This document shows positions 35,464-44,824 of a stretch of DNA of 64,000 nucleotides, in pieces (within the stretch, counting starts at the first letter, position 1; every line of letters starts with the position of its first letter). Made by a program: the position numbers and the translations under genes. The stretch lies in assembly GCF_027924145.1 (NCBI RefSeq), contig NZ_BRVP01000006.1, positions 62,001-126,000 of the forward strand. Direction: 5' to 3'. The notes under the pieces were generated by a model, which saw only the letters and a program-made list of their open reading frames with translations, was not told the DNA's origin and ran no database searches. The stretch is from Neptunitalea chrysea (GTDB taxonomy: Bacteria; Bacteroidota; Bacteroidia; Flavobacteriales; Flavobacteriaceae).

Positions 35464-36293
35464 TATTTATTTTTCATTTTCTTTTTATCTCTCTTCAAAA
35501 CGTATGCCGAAATAAATATACTTACCTCATAAAGTATAAGAATAGGTATAGATACTATAATTTGACTAGCAACATCGGGTGGTGTTATAATAGCTGAAAC
35601 CAATAAAACCACTACAATAGCATGCTTTCTGTAGGTTTTTAAAAACTCAGGGGTTACCAATCCTATTTTGGTAAAGAAATAGATAATAATAGGTAACTCA
35701 AAAATAACTCCTGATGCTAATACAGACGATCTTACAAGGGCAACATAAGAGTCTAATTTAATAATGTTCTGTACTTGGTTATTTACATGATAGGAGCCAA
35801 AAAAGTTGATAGATAGCGGAGAAATTAAAAAATAGCCAAAGGCAGCTCCGGTAAAAAATAGAAGGGAAGTAACAAAAATAAATCCTCTCGCATTTTTACG
35901 TTCTTTTTCATATAATCCAGGGCTAATAAATTTCCATAATTCATAAACAAGAAAAGGAAAGCCAATTACAACACCTGTCCAGATAGAAGTCCACATATGG
36001 GCTGCAAACTGTCCGGCCATATCGGTGTTTTGTAATTTAAAATCTAGTTTGTTTGTACAGAAAGTATCGTCAAATCCTAAAAATTTAGATATATAACAAA
36101 AGAATTTATAGGTAACAAAATCAGGGTCTTTTGGACCTAAAATAATGATTCCAAAGATGAAGTCTTTCATTATAAAGGCTATAACTGCAATAATTAATAC
36201 AGCAATTATAGATCTGATAATGTGCCATCTAAGTTCTTCTAGATGGTCTAAAAACGACATTTCATCTGCGGGTTTTTTGGGTTGTCTTGCCAT
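35463..36293 (-). CDS. tatC: Sec-independent protein translocase TatC
   Basis: A 276-residue membrane protein with six predicted helices. The family signature lies at the N-terminus (MSFLDHLEELRWHIIRSI, about 12-29) and in the middle (FVYELWKFISPGLYEKERK). It forms the twin-arginine signal receptor of the Tat translocase in the inner membrane. Compared with E. coli TatC there is a long insert after helix 1 (about 25 residues with FCYISKFLGFDDTFCTN), as I know from other flavobacteria. tatA is not in the window. One-base overlap with the kdsD-like gene upstream. Confidence 0.95.
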   Translation of the reverse strand: MARQPKKPADEMSFLDHLEELRWHIIRSIIAVLIIAVIAFIMKDFIFGIIILGPKDPDFVTYKFFCYISKFLGFDDTFCTNKLDFKLQNTDMAGQFAAHMWTSIWTGVVIGFPFLVYELWKFISPGLYEKERKNARGFIFVTSLLFFTGAAFGYFLISPLSINFFGSYHVNNQVQNIIKLDSYVALVRSSVLASGVIFELPIIIYFFTKIGLVTPEFLKTYRKHAIVVVLLVSAIITPPDVASQIIVSIPILILYEVSIFISAYVLKRDKKKMKNK

Positions 36294-37258
36294 TATAAAA
36301 TTCCTTCTTTAATAAGATCGTGAAGATGAATAACACCAATGTATTGGTTGTTTTCTTCTACTAAAAGTTGTGTTATGTCGTTTTTTTCCATGAGTTCTAA
36401 TGCATCTACCGCAAGTTCTCCGGCTTGAATTCTTTTAGGGTTGGCAGACATTATATCTTTTGCTTTTAACGAGCCAATATTATCATGCTTGCTCAACATT
36501 CGTCGGATATCCCCATCGGTAATTACACCAATAATACGATTTTCTTCTATAACGGCTGTTATTCCTAAAAGTTTTTCCGATATCTCTACGATGGCATCTT
36601 TAATACTGGTTTCTGGATTAACTTGAGGAATTAAATTTCCGGCTGCAATGTCTCTAACTCGCAAGTATAATTTTTTACCTAAGGCTCCTCCAGGATGATA
36701 TTTGGCAAAATCATTACTACTAAAACCTCTCATTTCTAGTAAACAAACTGCCAGCGCATCTCCCATCACCAATTGCGTAGTAGTACTGGTAGTAGGAGCA
36801 AGGTTATTAGGGCATGCTTCTTTCTCTACATGAGCATGTAATACATAGTCGGATTGAGTACCTAAGAACGAACTTTTATTAGCGGTAATGGCAACCAATG
36901 TATTGGAGCCATTTTTTAATAGCGGAACTAAAACCTTAATTTCTGGTGTATTACCACTTTTAGAAAGGCAGATAACCACATCGTCTTTTTGAATAATTCC
37001 AAGGTCACCATGAATGGCGTCTGCGGCATGCATAAAGATTGAAGGGGTACCAGTAGAGTTTAGTGTAGCCACAATTTTATTGGCAATAATAGCACTTTTA
37101 CCTACTCCGGTAACTACCACACGACCCTTCGATGCATAGATGAGTTTTACCACTTCAGCAAATTTTTTATCTACCAGTGACATTAAATTTTGAACTGCTT
37201 TGTATTCATTTTCAATTGTTTTTTTAGCAGTTGCAATAATGGATTCTATATCGTTCAA
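36293..37258 (-). CDS. kdsD: Arabinose-5-phosphate isomerase (KpsF/GutQ family)
   Basis: The 321-residue protein has an N-terminal SIS sugar-isomerase domain (VVVTGVGKSAIIANKIVATL at about 46-65, ICLSKSGNTPEI, CPNNLAPTTSTT) and two CBS domains from about 205 to the end (ITAVIEENRIIGVITDGDIR and TQLLVEENNQYIGVIH). It interconverts ribulose-5-phosphate and arabinose-5-phosphate, the first step to Kdo of the LPS core. First gene of the kdsD-tatC-AhpD-like-lptB group and divergent from recQ. Confidence 0.94.
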   Translation of the reverse strand: MNDIESIIATAKKTIENEYKAVQNLMSLVDKKFAEVVKLIYASKGRVVVTGVGKSAIIANKIVATLNSTGTPSIFMHAADAIHGDLGIIQKDDVVICLSKSGNTPEIKVLVPLLKNGSNTLVAITANKSSFLGTQSDYVLHAHVEKEACPNNLAPTTSTTTQLVMGDALAVCLLEMRGFSSNDFAKYHPGGALGKKLYLRVRDIAAGNLIPQVNPETSIKDAIVEISEKLLGITAVIEENRIIGVITDGDIRRMLSKHDNIGSLKAKDIMSANPKRIQAGELAVDALELMEKNDITQLLVEENNQYIGVIHLHDLIKEGIL

Positions 37259-37314
37259 AATTAATCGGTTTTTTCTATTTGTATAAACTGAATAATGTGT
37301 TATCTTTATTAGTG

Positions 37315-37322
37315 CAAATGTA
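37315..37322 (-). promoter_or_regulatory. Putative -7 box for kdsD
   Basis: On the minus strand TACATTTG matches TAnnTTTG and lies 56 bp upstream of the kdsD start, inside the divergent kdsD/recQ spacer. No -33 partner is evident. Confidence 0.35.
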
Positions 37323-37344
37323 TGTAAAATAGTAAAAAGATAGC

Positions 37345-39546
37345 ATGAGTTTAGTTGAAATTGACTTGCATAAGGCGCTTAAACATTATTTCGGATTTAG
37401 TAAGTTCAAAGGACTACAAGAAGAGGTTATAAACAGTATTGTGTATAAAAATAATACGTTTGTTATAATGCCTACAGGAGGTGGTAAATCGTTATGTTAT
37501 CAGCTACCTGCGCTTGTACAAGAAGGAACGGCCATTGTAGTTTCTCCGTTAATTGCTCTAATGAAGAATCAGGTGGATGCCTTACGAGGTATTTCTTCGG
37601 AAGAAGGTATAGCCCATGTGCTAAATTCTTCTCTGAACAAAACAGAAATTAAAAAGGTAAAGAGCGATATTGTCGATGGTGTCACCAAATTATTGTATGT
37701 AGCACCAGAATCATTGACTAAAGATGAGAATATTGAGTTTTTACGATCTGTTAAAATTTCGTTTGTGGCTATTGATGAAGCCCACTGTATTTCGGAATGG
37801 GGACATGATTTTAGACCTGAATACAGAAACCTTAGAAATATAATTAAACGTTTAGGAGAAGATATTCCGATTATTGGTTTAACTGCTACGGCTACACCAA
37901 AAGTTCAGGAAGATATTCTTAAGAACTTAGGAATGAGTGATGCAAATACTTTTAAGGCATCATTTAATAGACCTAATTTATATTATGAAGTACGTCCTAA
38001 AACCAAGAATGTAGATGCAGATATTATTCGTTTTGTAAAGCAGAATGCAGGTAAATCGGGTGTAATTTACTGTTTAAGCAGAAAACGGGTAGAAGAACTT
38101 TCACAGGTATTGCAAGTAAATGGTGTTTCGGCAGTTCCGTATCATGCAGGTTTAGATGCCAAAACAAGAGCTAGACATCAGGATATGTTTTTGATGGAGG
38201 AGGTAGACGTAGTTGTTGCTACCATTGCTTTTGGTATGGGTATTGACAAGCCAGATGTTCGTTTTGTAATTCACCATGATATTCCTAAAAGTATAGAAAG
38301 TTATTATCAGGAAACCGGACGTGCAGGACGTGATGGAGGAGAAGGGCATTGTTTGGCATTTTATGCCTATAAAGACATAGAGAAATTAGAGAAATTTATG
38401 TCGGGCAAACCAGTAGCAGAGCAAGAAATTGGTCATGCTTTATTACAGGAAATGGTTGCCTATGCCGAAACCTCTATGTCTAGAAGAAAATTCATTCTTC
38501 ATTACTTTGGGGAAGAATTTGATCATGTGAATGGAGAAGGGGCAGACATGGATGATAATGTAAGAAACCCTAAGAAAAAGAATGAGGCTAAAGATGATGT
38601 GGTTATCTTAATAGATATTGTTAAAAAGACAAAGCAAAAATATAAGCCAAGAGAAATTGTAAATACCTTAGTAGGTAAGGTAAATGCCTTAATAAAGTCG
38701 CATAGAACAGATGATCAACCATTCTTTGGAGTTGGCAAGCATCAAGATTCTAAGTATTGGATGGCTTTAATAAGACAAGTATTAGTTGCGGGATATTTGA
38801 GAAAGGATATAGAAACTTATGGAGTATTGTTCTTAACCAAAAAAGGGGAAGGCTATTTAGAAAATCCTATCTCGTTTATGATGACAGAGGATCATACCTA
38901 TAGCGAAGAGATAGATGATTCTATTGTTACAGCTGGCAAGGGTTCTGGCGCGGGTGCTGATGAACAATTACTTACCATGCTTAAAGATCTTCGAAAAAAG
39001 GTAGCTAAGAAATTAGGTGTTCCACCATTTGTGGTTTTTCAGGATCCGTCTTTAGAGGACATGGCTTTAAAATATCCTATGACGGTTGAAGAGCTAAACG
39101 CTGTTCATGGTGTAGGAGAAGGAAAAGCTAAAAAGTATGGTAAAGATTTTGTGAAATTTATAGCTCAGTATGTTGATGATAATGATATTGTAAGACCAGA
39201 TGATTTAGTTGTAAAAAGTACCGGGGCAAACTCATCTTTAAAATTATTTATTATTCAGAGTGTAGATAGAAAATTATCTTTAGAAGATATTGCTTCTGCC
39301 AAAGGTCTTGAAATGAATAATTTTATTAAGGAGATGGAACAGATTGTTTATAGCGGTACTAAGCTTAATATAGATTATTGGATAGATGACATATTAGATG
39401 AAGACCAACAAGAAGAATTACACGATTACTTTTTGGAAGCCGATACTGATAAAATAGCTGTGGCAATGGATGAATTTGACGGAGATTATGAAGATGAAGA
39501 AATTCGTTTATACCGAATTAAGTTTATAAGTGAAGTAGCTAACTAG
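37345..39546 (+). CDS. recQ: ATP-dependent DNA helicase RecQ
   Basis: A 733-residue superfamily 2 helicase. Motif 0 is FGFSKFKGLQEEVI, Walker A MPTGGGKSLCYQLPA is at 42-56, DEAH is at 144-147, followed by the aromatic-rich loop WGHDFRPEY, GLTATATP, and motif VI QETGRAGRDGG. The RQC region lacks the four-Cys zinc cluster in its usual form: MSRRKFILHYFGEEF is present, but the following Cys-x2-C is replaced by a charged stretch. An HRDC domain is at about 525-600. The tail of about 100 residues (helix-turn-helix-like, then acidic) is normal for Bacteroidota RecQ. It acts in recombination and fork repair. A hairpin terminator follows. Confidence 0.95.
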   Translation: MSLVEIDLHKALKHYFGFSKFKGLQEEVINSIVYKNNTFVIMPTGGGKSLCYQLPALVQEGTAIVVSPLIALMKNQVDALRGISSEEGIAHVLNSSLNKTEIKKVKSDIVDGVTKLLYVAPESLTKDENIEFLRSVKISFVAIDEAHCISEWGHDFRPEYRNLRNIIKRLGEDIPIIGLTATATPKVQEDILKNLGMSDANTFKASFNRPNLYYEVRPKTKNVDADIIRFVKQNAGKSGVIYCLSRKRVEELSQVLQVNGVSAVPYHAGLDAKTRARHQDMFLMEEVDVVVATIAFGMGIDKPDVRFVIHHDIPKSIESYYQETGRAGRDGGEGHCLAFYAYKDIEKLEKFMSGKPVAEQEIGHALLQEMVAYAETSMSRRKFILHYFGEEFDHVNGEGADMDDNVRNPKKKNEAKDDVVILIDIVKKTKQKYKPREIVNTLVGKVNALIKSHRTDDQPFFGVGKHQDSKYWMALIRQVLVAGYLRKDIETYGVLFLTKKGEGYLENPISFMMTEDHTYSEEIDDSIVTAGKGSGAGADEQLLTMLKDLRKKVAKKLGVPPFVVFQDPSLEDMALKYPMTVEELNAVHGVGEGKAKKYGKDFVKFIAQYVDDNDIVRPDDLVVKSTGANSSLKLFIIQSVDRKLSLEDIASAKGLEMNNFIKEMEQIVYSGTKLNIDYWIDDILDEDQQEELHDYFLEADTDKIAVAMDEFDGDYEDEEIRLYRIKFISEVAN

Positions 39547-39565
39547 TTGAATGATTTATATAACT

Positions 39566-39595
39566 AAAAAACCTCGCAATTGCGAGGTTTTTTTA
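39566..39595. terminator. Bidirectional terminator after recQ
   Basis: A perfect palindrome (AAAAACCTCGCAA and its complement, centre 39580/39581) flanked by A and T runs, between convergent genes. Confidence 0.88.
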
Positions 39596-39616
39596 TATCG
39601 TGAAAAATTAAAATGC

Positions 39617-40396
39617 TTATAACGTAGCAAATAATTGTTCCATTTTTTCTCTTTCTTCATCGGCTAATGCTGGGTCAACTAAAATTCTTCCACTGTGCTC
39701 ATCAGTAATGATTTTTTTACGAGCAGAAATTTCCATCTGAATTTGTGGTGGAATAGTAAAGAATGATCCTCCTGAAGCCCCTCTTTCAATAGATACTACA
39801 GCTAAACCATTTTTAACACTACCTCTAATTCTTTTGTAAGCAGTAACAAGTCTACCTTCAATTAATTCTTGATATTCATTAGACTTGTCAATTAACGATT
39901 GCTCTTCTTTTTCAGTTTCAGCTAAAATAGCATCTAACTCATCTTTCTTATGTTGTAAGTGAGTTTCTTTATCAGATAGATGCTCTTTAGTTTTAGAAAT
40001 TACCTCTTTTTTCTGTTCTACTTGAGCTTTAAATTCTCTAATGTGCTTTTCGGCCAATTGAATTTCTAATTCTTGATATTCAATTTCTTTAGTGATAGAG
40101 TTGTATTCTCTGTTATTTCTAACATTTTTTTGTTGCTCGTTGTATTTTTTAATTAAAACTTTAGCTTCCTCAATTAAATTTTTTCTATTTGTTATCTCGT
40201 CGCTAAGAGTTTCTAATTCGCCGTTAAGCTTTTGCATACGTGTTTTTAAACCTTCAACTTCGTCTTCAAGATCTTCAACCTCTAAAGGCAGTTCCCCACG
40301 TACATTTCGTATCTCATCAATTCTGGAGTCTATTAATTGTAAATCATAAAGTGCTCTCAGCTTCTCTTCTACGGTAACTTCTGTTTTTTTTGTCAT
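39617..40396 (-). CDS. Coiled-coil DUF164-family protein with a cysteine-free zinc-ribbon region
   Basis: The 259-residue protein is mostly a long coiled coil (about 30-195, heptads rich in Glu, Lys and Leu). It then has a C-terminal part aligned to the C4-type zinc ribbon of the DUF164/zf-RING_7 family (PF02591): FFTIPPQIQMEISARKKI and SGRILVDPALADEE. In zinc-binding members, two C-x2-C pairs flank the PPQ and GRIL elements; here those positions are Gly/Ser and Asp/His/Ser, and the protein contains no cysteine at all. The family is linked to nucleic-acid or cell-envelope functions, without a firm role. The stop of the Nif3-like gene lies 3 bp upstream of its start, so the two are one unit. 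Confidence 0.88.
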   Translation of the reverse strand: MTKKTEVTVEEKLRALYDLQLIDSRIDEIRNVRGELPLEVEDLEDEVEGLKTRMQKLNGELETLSDEITNRKNLIEEAKVLIKKYNEQQKNVRNNREYNSITKEIEYQELEIQLAEKHIREFKAQVEQKKEVISKTKEHLSDKETHLQHKKDELDAILAETEKEEQSLIDKSNEYQELIEGRLVTAYKRIRGSVKNGLAVVSIERGASGGSFFTIPPQIQMEISARKKIITDEHSGRILVDPALADEEREKMEQLFATL

Positions 40397-40399
40397 GTC

Positions 40400-41494
40400 T
40401 TATAAATACTTGATGGGATTCGTATTTGTTGTTGATAAAATGATTGCAAAATTATGAAATTTTTTCTTAAGTTGCTCAACTAACAGATTTTTTGTAAACT
40501 GCTCGCTTTCATAATGCCCAATATCTGCAATAACTATCTTATTTTCAGCTTTATAAAATTCGTGATATTTAACGTCTGCGGTTATATAAACATCGGCTTC
40601 TACTCCAATTGCGTTATCAATAGCAAAAGCTCCACTACCACCAAGCACAGCCACTTTCTTAATTGGTTTGTTCAATAACGCAGAATGTCTAATACAGGAA
40701 ACGTTCATCTTTTCTTTTAAAAAAAGCATAAATTTTATTTCTTCCATAGCTTCTGGTAATTCACCAACCATTCCCATTCCAATATGTTGATTCATGTTTT
40801 CAAGAGTTGTTATCTCGTAAGCAACCTCTTCGTATGGGTGAGAAGCGAATAAAGCCTGTAAGATGCCTTTTTCTACATGTTTTGGGTAGGTAATACCTAT
40901 TTGGGTTTCTTTTTCAAAATGAAGTACTCCTTTTGTACCTGTTTGAGGATTAGAAGATTCGTTACCTTTAAAGCTTCCTGTTCCATCTACATTAAAGCTA
41001 CAGTTGTTATAATTTCCTATACTACCACCACCTGCATTAAAAAGAGCTTGCCTTACCAATTCTGCATTAGCTATAGGAACAAAGGTGGTAAGTTTTTTAA
41101 TAGTGCTTTTTTGAGGTATTAAAACCGATCTGTTTTCAAGTCCAAGTACATTACATATAGTTCCGTTTACACCGTCAAACATATTATCCAATGCTGTGTG
41201 CATTGCGTAAATGGCAATATTGTTTTGTATGGCTTTAATAATCACTCGCTCTACGTAATTTTTACCAGTAATTTTTTTTAGCCCTGAGAAAATAATTGGG
41301 TGGAAACTAACAATAAGGTTGCATTTTTTTTCAATAGCCTCATCAACAACTGCTTCAAGAGTGTCTAAGGTTACTAATACTCCAGTTACTTTGGTGCTAC
41401 GGTTACCAACTAATAAGCCTACGTTATCAAAGCCTTCAGCGTAGCTTAAGGGAGCCAATGTTTCAATATGGTCAATAATATTTTGTACAGTCAT
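40400..41494 (-). CDS. Nif3-like dinuclear metal centre protein (DUF34)
   Basis: The 364-residue protein is of the long Nif3 form. The N-terminal part has FDNVGLLVG (about 22-30), IVSFHPIIF with the metal-binding His and YAMHTALDN with the second His. It then has the PII-like insert (about 130-235, HPYEEVAYEI) and the C-terminal part IADIGHYESEQF with further His and Glu ligands. Members form toroidal hexamers with two metal ions per subunit; proposals include GTP cyclohydrolase-like or metal-insertion roles, so no activity is certain. Conserved pairing with the downstream coiled-coil gene is known from Bacteroidota. Confidence 0.93.
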   Translation of the reverse strand: MTVQNIIDHIETLAPLSYAEGFDNVGLLVGNRSTKVTGVLVTLDTLEAVVDEAIEKKCNLIVSFHPIIFSGLKKITGKNYVERVIIKAIQNNIAIYAMHTALDNMFDGVNGTICNVLGLENRSVLIPQKSTIKKLTTFVPIANAELVRQALFNAGGGSIGNYNNCSFNVDGTGSFKGNESSNPQTGTKGVLHFEKETQIGITYPKHVEKGILQALFASHPYEEVAYEITTLENMNQHIGMGMVGELPEAMEEIKFMLFLKEKMNVSCIRHSALLNKPIKKVAVLGGSGAFAIDNAIGVEADVYITADVKYHEFYKAENKIVIADIGHYESEQFTKNLLVEQLKKKFHNFAIILSTTNTNPIKYL

Positions 41495-41573
41495 TTTTGA
41501 GAATCTTAAGGTACAAAAATAATTTTTTTTATGAACGCTTAAAATAAGCTACTTTCGTTTATTATTAAGAATT

Positions 41574-42578
41574 ATGAAAATACTCAGATGGTTACTTTTT
41601 CCTGTTTCGGTAATTTACGGATATATCGTATGGACAAGGAATTTGTTTTATGATAAAGGTGTGTTCCAAAGTAAATCTTATAATTTTCCAATTATAGCTA
41701 TTGGTAATATAAGTGTTGGGGGTACGGGTAAAACACCTATGACAGCTTATGTTATAAAGCAATTTATAAAAGAACGCACCGTTGGAGTATTAAGTAGAGG
41801 TTATAAAAGGCAGTCTGAAGGTTTTGTTCTGGCCGATGAACATACAACTGCTGCAATTATTGGAGATGAACCATTTCAGTTGTATAGCGATTTTCCTGAA
41901 GCTACCGTTGCTGTTGATGCGAATAGACAAAACGGAATTGCTACTTTAGAGAAGTTAGGTGTGTTACCAGAAGTTTTGTTGTTAGACGATGCTTTTCAGC
42001 ATCGAAAAGTAAAGGCGGGTTTTTATATGTTGCTTACCACTTATAATCAATTGTATGTAGATGATTTTATGTTGCCAACAGGAAACTTAAGAGATACAAA
42101 AAATCAGGTAAAAAGAGCAGATTGTATAGTGGTAACAAAGTGTCCTGATGATTTTTCTGAGGAAAAAAAACAACAGGTGCTAAAAAAGCTTGCTACTGTT
42201 AAGCCCGTTTATTTTTCAAAAATAGGTTATAGTAATACTGTTTATAAGGTTAAAGAACAGCTTGAATTAGAAGACTTAAAAGAAAGGAGCTTTACGTTGG
42301 TTACTGGAATAGCAAAGCCAGCGTATTTGGTGGCTTATTTAAAAAATGCTGGACTTCATTTTGAACATTTATCCTATTCAGATCATCATAATTTTACAGA
42401 TCAGGAGGTGCAAACCTTAAGAAGCAAGGAACTTATTATTACAACACAAAAAGATTATGTAAGGTTGCAGGATAAACTTGATAATATATTTTATTTACCT
42501 ATAGAAACTTTATTTATTGATGGAGAACAAGCGTTTGTATTTCAATTACACGATTTTGTATCAAAATGGGATAATTAA
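41574..42578 (+). CDS. lpxK: Tetraacyldisaccharide 4'-kinase
   Basis: This 334-residue enzyme phosphorylates the lipid A precursor at the 4' position at the inner membrane. The N-terminal membrane segment (LRWLLFPVSVIYGYIVW) is followed by the P-loop GNISVGGTGKTPM (44-56), VGVLSRGYKR, DEPFQLY and LLLDDAFQHRKV. The stop codon overlaps that of the histidine kinase gene (convergent, 4 bp). A TACTTTCG element at 41550-41557 (one mismatch to the -7 consensus) may be its promoter. Confidence 0.95.
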   Translation: MKILRWLLFPVSVIYGYIVWTRNLFYDKGVFQSKSYNFPIIAIGNISVGGTGKTPMTAYVIKQFIKERTVGVLSRGYKRQSEGFVLADEHTTAAIIGDEPFQLYSDFPEATVAVDANRQNGIATLEKLGVLPEVLLLDDAFQHRKVKAGFYMLLTTYNQLYVDDFMLPTGNLRDTKNQVKRADCIVVTKCPDDFSEEKKQQVLKKLATVKPVYFSKIGYSNTVYKVKEQLELEDLKERSFTLVTGIAKPAYLVAYLKNAGLHFEHLSYSDHHNFTDQEVQTLRSKELIITTQKDYVRLQDKLDNIFYLPIETLFIDGEQAFVFQLHDFVSKWDN

Positions 42579-44791
42579 TTTAATCTAAGATTTTTAAGAA
42601 TATTTTCAGCTATTTTTCTGTAGAATTCATCGGGCTTAAATGGCTTAGTTACAATGTCATTACAGCCTGCTTCATAGAAATCGTCTGTGTTTTCATCTAA
42701 AGAGATAGCGGTTAAGGCAATAATAGGTACTTCATCATTGAATTTTCGAATCTCTTTGGTGGCTTTTAAACCACTAATACCTGGCATATGAATATCCATT
42801 AGTATGGCATCGTAGTTGTTATTTTTAGCCTTTTCTATAGCAATGTATCCATCATCCGCAATATCGCAAGAAATGTTTTTCTGAAGTAACATTTTCTTTG
42901 TAATTACTTGGTTAATCTTATTATCTTCAACTAATAATAAGTGAAGGTTGTTAATTATTTCATCGGTATTAATTTCATCTCCAATGTGTTCACGTCTAAT
43001 TTCAATATCTTTTGCTTTTTCAAACTCAATATCAAAATAGAAGTTACTTCCTTCGCCTATCTTACTACTAAGATTAATTTCGCTTTTTAATAATTCTAAC
43101 AAACTCTTTACAATATTAAGCCCTAAACCGGTACCACCATATTTACGGTTAATTTGAATAGATCCTTGAGAAAAGCTTTCAAAGATGTTTTTTTGTACCT
43201 CCTCAGAAATACCTATACCATTATCCACTACCTCGAAATGAATAGTAGAGTGTGTATCGGTTTCTTTAATCGTTTCCGCTAATAAGATAATTTTACCATT
43301 CTCTGTAAATTTAAGCGCGTTTCCTAGAAGGTTTATAAAAATTTGAGATAATTTTAAAGGATCCCCAATTAGCTGAGCCGGAATGGTATTGTCTATTTTA
43401 AGTTCTATAGTGTTGTTACTTTCTTTAGAAGTTTGATTTAAAGAATTAATAACATCTGACATTATTTCTTCAAGATAAAACGGTACATTTTGTATAGTAA
43501 GCTTTTTTGCCTCTATTTTATTTATTTGAAGAATATCATTTATAAAAGTAAGCAAATATTCTCCTGAAAACTTTAATGATTTTAAATGCTCTTTCTGATT
43601 TTCAGTTGGGTTTTCTTGCAGTAACAAATGTGTTAATCCGGTAACTGCATACAATGGTGTTCTTAATTCGTGACTTACTGTTGATAAAAACTGAGTTTTA
43701 GCTTTCATCGCTTTTTCAGCCTTTTCTTTCGCTCTTAATAACTCGTTATTTTTTTTAACCAATAACTCATTCGTTTTTAACTTTATCTTGTTATTTCTGT
43801 ATAAAGAAACTGTAAGTAACGAAATAATAATTAGTAAGGCTGAAGTGAAAATAGAGGTTAGGTTAGACTTGCTAAGCTTTTCGTTATTTTCTCTGTTTTG
43901 CTCATTATACGAGGCTATTAATTTATTTTTATAATCTATTTCAGATTGATCTACAATAGATTCATTTTTAATTAATTGATTGGAATCATAATTTTCAGAA
44001 AGCTTGTTCTGGTATTTTTTAGAAAAATCTAAAGCTGATTTAAAGTTGCCGTTTTCTTCAGCAATAGAACTTTCTAGTTTTAACGTGTTTAGTAATATTT
44101 CTTTGAAATTGAAAATTTCTGCATATTCCTGCGCCTTTTCAGCATTCTCTTTTGCTTTTATAATTTGATGAAGGTCTAAATATGCAATTGCTAGTTCTAA
44201 GTAAATTTTGCTAGATATATAATCTTGCTCGTATTTATTATTAAGCGGTAGGGCCTTTTCAAAATTTCTAATAGCTTTTTTGCTCCTGTTGTTAAGTTTA
44301 TTCCAAAGCCCTTTTGTGTAATATAAATTAGACTCTAAATCCTTTAATTTATATTGTTGAATAAGTTTTTTACACTCATTTAAAGAGGAGACTATTTTAT
44401 TACGAACAGATGGAGTTCCAATAGAAATTAAGATTTGTGTTTTACAAAGCTTAGCTAATATAAGTTCATAAGGTGTGTTACTGTTAAGAAATTCTTCTTC
44501 AGCAAGAGTAATAAATTCTAATGCTTGCTTATGTCTTTCAAGGTTGTTGTGTATTTTGGCTAGCGATAAATGCCCTAGACCTGCGTAAAATTCACCTTGC
44601 TTTTCATCTGATAACTCTAAAAGAAAATTAGCTTTTTCTATAGCTAACCCATAGTTGCCTTGATTCTTGTAAAGAAATATATCTGAGATTAATAGAGGAA
44701 TGCTGTCATGCGAGCTTTGGTAGCCAAAACTTCGCATAATTGTAAAAAATAAGAATATAAAAACAGTATTTCTTAATCGGATAATCCTCAT
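42575..44791 (-). CDS. Hybrid sensor histidine kinase with periplasmic TPR region and receiver domain
   Basis: The 738-residue protein has a signal-like N-terminus (to about 23) and a helical region of TPR-like repeats (about 35-265), which should be periplasmic. One membrane helix (313-331) is followed by a coiled linker, then HisKA with His374 in STVSHELRTPLY. The HATPase domain has Asn491 (NALKFTENG), DNGIGIS at 523-529 and GTGLGLNI at 553-560. A C-terminal receiver has Asp623, phosphoacceptor Asp666 (LMDIHMPG), Thr694 and Lys716. There is no DNA-binding output domain, so a phosphotransfer partner elsewhere is needed. The ligand is unknown. It starts 33 bp after gap; no terminator is seen at its 3' end, which runs into lpxK. 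Confidence 0.93.
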   Translation of the reverse strand: MRIIRLRNTVFIFLFFTIMRSFGYQSSHDSIPLLISDIFLYKNQGNYGLAIEKANFLLELSDEKQGEFYAGLGHLSLAKIHNNLERHKQALEFITLAEEEFLNSNTPYELILAKLCKTQILISIGTPSVRNKIVSSLNECKKLIQQYKLKDLESNLYYTKGLWNKLNNRSKKAIRNFEKALPLNNKYEQDYISSKIYLELAIAYLDLHQIIKAKENAEKAQEYAEIFNFKEILLNTLKLESSIAEENGNFKSALDFSKKYQNKLSENYDSNQLIKNESIVDQSEIDYKNKLIASYNEQNRENNEKLSKSNLTSIFTSALLIIISLLTVSLYRNNKIKLKTNELLVKKNNELLRAKEKAEKAMKAKTQFLSTVSHELRTPLYAVTGLTHLLLQENPTENQKEHLKSLKFSGEYLLTFINDILQINKIEAKKLTIQNVPFYLEEIMSDVINSLNQTSKESNNTIELKIDNTIPAQLIGDPLKLSQIFINLLGNALKFTENGKIILLAETIKETDTHSTIHFEVVDNGIGISEEVQKNIFESFSQGSIQINRKYGGTGLGLNIVKSLLELLKSEINLSSKIGEGSNFYFDIEFEKAKDIEIRREHIGDEINTDEIINNLHLLLVEDNKINQVITKKMLLQKNISCDIADDGYIAIEKAKNNNYDAILMDIHMPGISGLKATKEIRKFNDEVPIIALTAISLDENTDDFYEAGCNDIVTKPFKPDEFYRKIAENILKNLRLN

Positions 44792-44824
44792 ATTATAATT
44801 AAAAGGATTCCAAATATAATAATA

